Assembly (NCBI GenBank): GCA_900769745.1
Contig: CAAGHX010000167.1
Span: 1 to 15,226 of the forward strand
Length of the DNA: 15,226 bases
Direction of reading: 5' to 3'
Source: an uncultured Alistipes sp.
Lineage (GTDB): Bacteria > Bacteroidota > Bacteroidia > Bacteroidales > Rikenellaceae
In this document: in pieces, positions 13,282 to 15,226 of the stretch
Position numbering within the stretch: position 1 is the stretch's first letter
How the letters are laid out: every line of letters begins with the position of its first letter
The notes under the pieces: model-generated
Databases searched by the model: none
Told to the model about the DNA's origin: nothing
The model's input: only the letters and a program-made list of their open reading frames with translations
Position numbers and translations under genes: made by a program

Positions 13282-15226
13282 ATGACCATAAAAGAGTATT
13301 TCAAGAATAAGAACAATCAAATCAAGGCGATGTGGGTAATCTGTATGGCCCCCGTTGCTCTGATTTTCATTATGCTGGCTTTGGCTGCTACGGGAGCCTT
13401 TGGCCGTATGCCATCGTTCGAGGAGCTGGAGAACCCAAAGAGTAACCTCGCAACCGAGATTTATGGCGACAATGGCCACGTGATTGGCACCTTCTTTGTC
13501 GAGAACCGCTCGTATGTGCAGTACGAGGAGCTCTTCCCCGAGGACCCAGCCAACCACATCCGACTCGATGGCGAGGATGTACCCCCAATCGTGGCAGCAC
13601 TCATCTCGACCGAGGACGTGCGTTTCCGCAGCCACTCGGGTATCGACATCCCTTCGCTCTTCCGTGTGGGTATCAAGACTATCGCTATGCGCAACTCTTC
13701 GCAGGGTGGTGGTAGTACCATCACTCAGCAGCTGGCCAAGAACCTCTTCCCACGTGACACCGTGCGCAACCGAGGCAAGGTGGCTCGCACAGCAAAGCTC
13801 GTGCAGTCGAAGTTCAAGGAGTGGATTACAGCCATCAAGCTCGAGCACAACTACACAAAGAACGAGATTGCGGCTATGTACCTCAACACCGTGGGCTATG
13901 GCTCAAACGCCTATGGTATCAAGTCGGCGGCAAGCACATTCTTCGGCAAGTCACCCAACGAGCTGAATATCCAGGAGGCGGCAGTATTGGTTGGTGTGGT
14001 GAACGCCCCAACACGCTACTCACCAATTATCAACCCACAGAATTCACTCAATCGTCGTAACGTGGTGCTAAGCCGTATGCGCAGCTCGGGGGCTATCTCT
14101 CGCAAGATGTGCGACTCACTCTCGGCTCTGCCTATTTCGCTCAACTACAAGCCTATCACCCACAATAGCGGTGAGGCGACATACTTCCGCGAGATGTTGC
14201 GTAATACGATGAACGCCAAGCGTCCTGTGCGCCGTCAGTTCCTCACCGACTGGGACTACGAGCAGGCCATAAAGGAGTATGACGAGAATCCACTCATCGG
14301 CTGGTGCCACAAGAACCAAAAGGCCGATGGTAGCCCATATAACATCTATCGTGATGGTTTGCGCATCTACACCACCATCAGCCCTGCTATGCAGAAGTAT
14401 GCCGAGCAGGCTATTCAGAAGCAGATGGAGACCGTAATCCAGCCTCGTATGGACCGCCAGGTGAAGGCTACAGGTGTGCTCTTCCAGGACACCAAGCCCG
14501 AGGAGAGAGAGGCTATCATCAAGCGTGCGATGAAGAACTCGGACCGCTACCGCGAGATGAAGAAGGATGGCGTGTCGGAGAAGGATATATACGCATCATT
14601 CGATGTTAAGTGCAAGATGCGTATCTTCACATTCAAGGGCGAGCGCGACACGGTGCTCACACCTCGCGACTCTATCCTCCACCACAAGCGCATTATGCGT
14701 GCTTCGTTCGTGGCTATGGACCCACGTTCGGGCCACGTGAAGGCATACGTCGGAGGTCCTAACTTCCGCTACTTCAAGTACGATATGGCCAAGCAGGGTA
14801 AGCGTCAGATTGGCTCAACTGTGAAGCCATTTATCTACACCTTCGCTATCGACCAGCTCGGTCTTACACCTTGCACCTACGCTCCAAATATCCCTGTCTC
14901 AATCGAGACACCTGCGGGTATCTGGTCGCCAAAAGAGGCCGGCAAGGTGGAGTACGACGGTGTGCAGCACCCACTCTACTGGGGACTGGCTAACTCACGC
15001 AACAACTACTCGGCGTGGATTATGAAGCAGGCTAAGCAGCCTGAGACAGTGGCCGACTTCCTCCACAATATGGGTATCAACAGCTACATCTACCCCGCTT
15101 ACGCCCTCTGTTTGGGCGCATTCGAGTCGAATGTTTACGAGTTGGTGAGCGCCTACTCGACATTCGTAAACGAGGGAGTACATATCGACCCAATCTTCGT
15201 CACTCGCATCGAGGATAGACAGGGTA
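13282..15226 (+). CDS. mrcA: Penicillin-binding protein 1A, class A (3' end cut by window)
   Basis: About 648 residues are visible. A cytoplasmic tail and one transmembrane anchor (about 17-40) lead into a GT51 glycosyltransferase domain: ISTEDVRFRSHSGID (109-122) with catalytic Glu111, GGGSTITQQLAKNLF (142-156) and EIAAMYLNTVGYGSNAYGI. A linker and insert of about 350-480 follow. The transpeptidase domain starts at about RASFVAMDPRSGHVKAYVGG and has the SxxK tetrad at S512-T-V-K515 (in RQIGSTVKPF) and SxN at S572-R-N574. The KTG motif lies beyond the window. The enzyme polymerises and crosslinks peptidoglycan at the inner membrane. The start at 13282 follows the -7 element by about 30 bp. 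The gene symbol is by function; Bacteroidetes copies are also called ponA or pbp1A. Confidence 0.95.
   Translation, partial: MTIKEYFKNKNNQIKAMWVICMAPVALIFIMLALAATGAFGRMPSFEELENPKSNLATEIYGDNGHVIGTFFVENRSYVQYEELFPEDPANHIRLDGEDVPPIVAALISTEDVRFRSHSGIDIPSLFRVGIKTIAMRNSSQGGGSTITQQLAKNLFPRDTVRNRGKVARTAKLVQSKFKEWITAIKLEHNYTKNEIAAMYLNTVGYGSNAYGIKSAASTFFGKSPNELNIQEAAVLVGVVNAPTRYSPIINPQNSLNRRNVVLSRMRSSGAISRKMCDSLSALPISLNYKPITHNSGEATYFREMLRNTMNAKRPVRRQFLTDWDYEQAIKEYDENPLIGWCHKNQKADGSPYNIYRDGLRIYTTISPAMQKYAEQAIQKQMETVIQPRMDRQVKATGVLFQDTKPEEREAIIKRAMKNSDRYREMKKDGVSEKDIYASFDVKCKMRIFTFKGERDTVLTPRDSILHHKRIMRASFVAMDPRSGHVKAYVGGPNFRYFKYDMAKQGKRQIGSTVKPFIYTFAIDQLGLTPCTYAPNIPVSIETPAGIWSPKEAGKVEYDGVQHPLYWGLANSRNNYSAWIMKQAKQPETVADFLHNMGINSYIYPAYALCLGAFESNVYELVSAYSTFVNEGVHIDPIFVTRIEDRQG

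Noticed and set aside
13261..13848. 195-aa minus-strand open frame within the PBP gene
   Set aside because: The plus strand here encodes the GT51 domain with all its motifs, so this is a shadow frame.

Overview
The window looks like a chromosomal segment of a Bacteroidales bacterium, possibly a Rikenellaceae/Alistipes-like gut organism; the genus is a guess. The evidence is the Bacteroidetes -7 promoter element TAnnTTTG upstream of several genes, the lack of clear Shine-Dalgarno sequences, and gene types typical of the phylum: a TPR gene followed by a ribH position, a secreted DUF2147 protein, a secreted GH78-like enzyme, and a large outer-membrane barrel protein. No tRNA, rRNA, CRISPR array, transposase or phage gene is visible.

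Layout. (1) 79-1209 (+): a membrane-anchored TPR protein, then a short RibH-like (lumazine synthase) protein whose active-site loop has degenerated. (2) 1210-1628: 419 bp without a gene, holding three terminator-type hairpins and two copies of a long imperfect-hairpin repeat. (3) 4410-1629 (-): NUDIX hydrolase, biotin-protein ligase, glycine cleavage H protein and malate dehydrogenase. A promoter-like element lies between birA and gcvH, so this may be two transcription units. (4) 4585-6464 (+): a monofunctional aspartate kinase and a secreted DUF2147 protein, separated by a hairpin-rich spacer. (5) 6465-6827: 363 bp without a gene, holding a strong terminator and two more copies of the hairpin repeat, arranged as a 137-bp direct repeat. 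(6) 9567-6828 (-): a DUF4435 TOPRIM-type protein joined by a 1-nt gap to a secreted GH78-like glycosidase. (7) 9716-13069 (+): a SUI1/eIF1-like factor, then a 995-aa exported protein combining an HExxH metallopeptidase-like domain, a probable beta-propeller and a C-terminal outer-membrane barrel. (8) 13282-end (+): a class A penicillin-binding protein cut by the window edge.

The most unusual feature is the repeat family. There are four copies, all with the core CGCAGCATAC - short loop - GTATGTGAG, all in the same orientation. They occur in pairs, and both pairs lie between convergent genes. Most copies sit at the tip of a long imperfect stem of about 105-125 nt. The stem sequences differ widely between the two loci while remaining self-complementary, which suggests selection on structure or a mobile palindromic family. 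In both loci the outermost arm ends within about 1 nt of the minus-strand gene's stop codon.

Other points of interest are the degenerate RibH in the syntenic ribH position, the solo DUF4435 protein (the family of the PARIS effector AriB) without an ATPase partner, and the peptidase-propeller-barrel fusion. Most remaining genes are ordinary housekeeping: central carbon and C1 metabolism, biotinylation, lysine/threonine pathway entry, and cell-wall synthesis.
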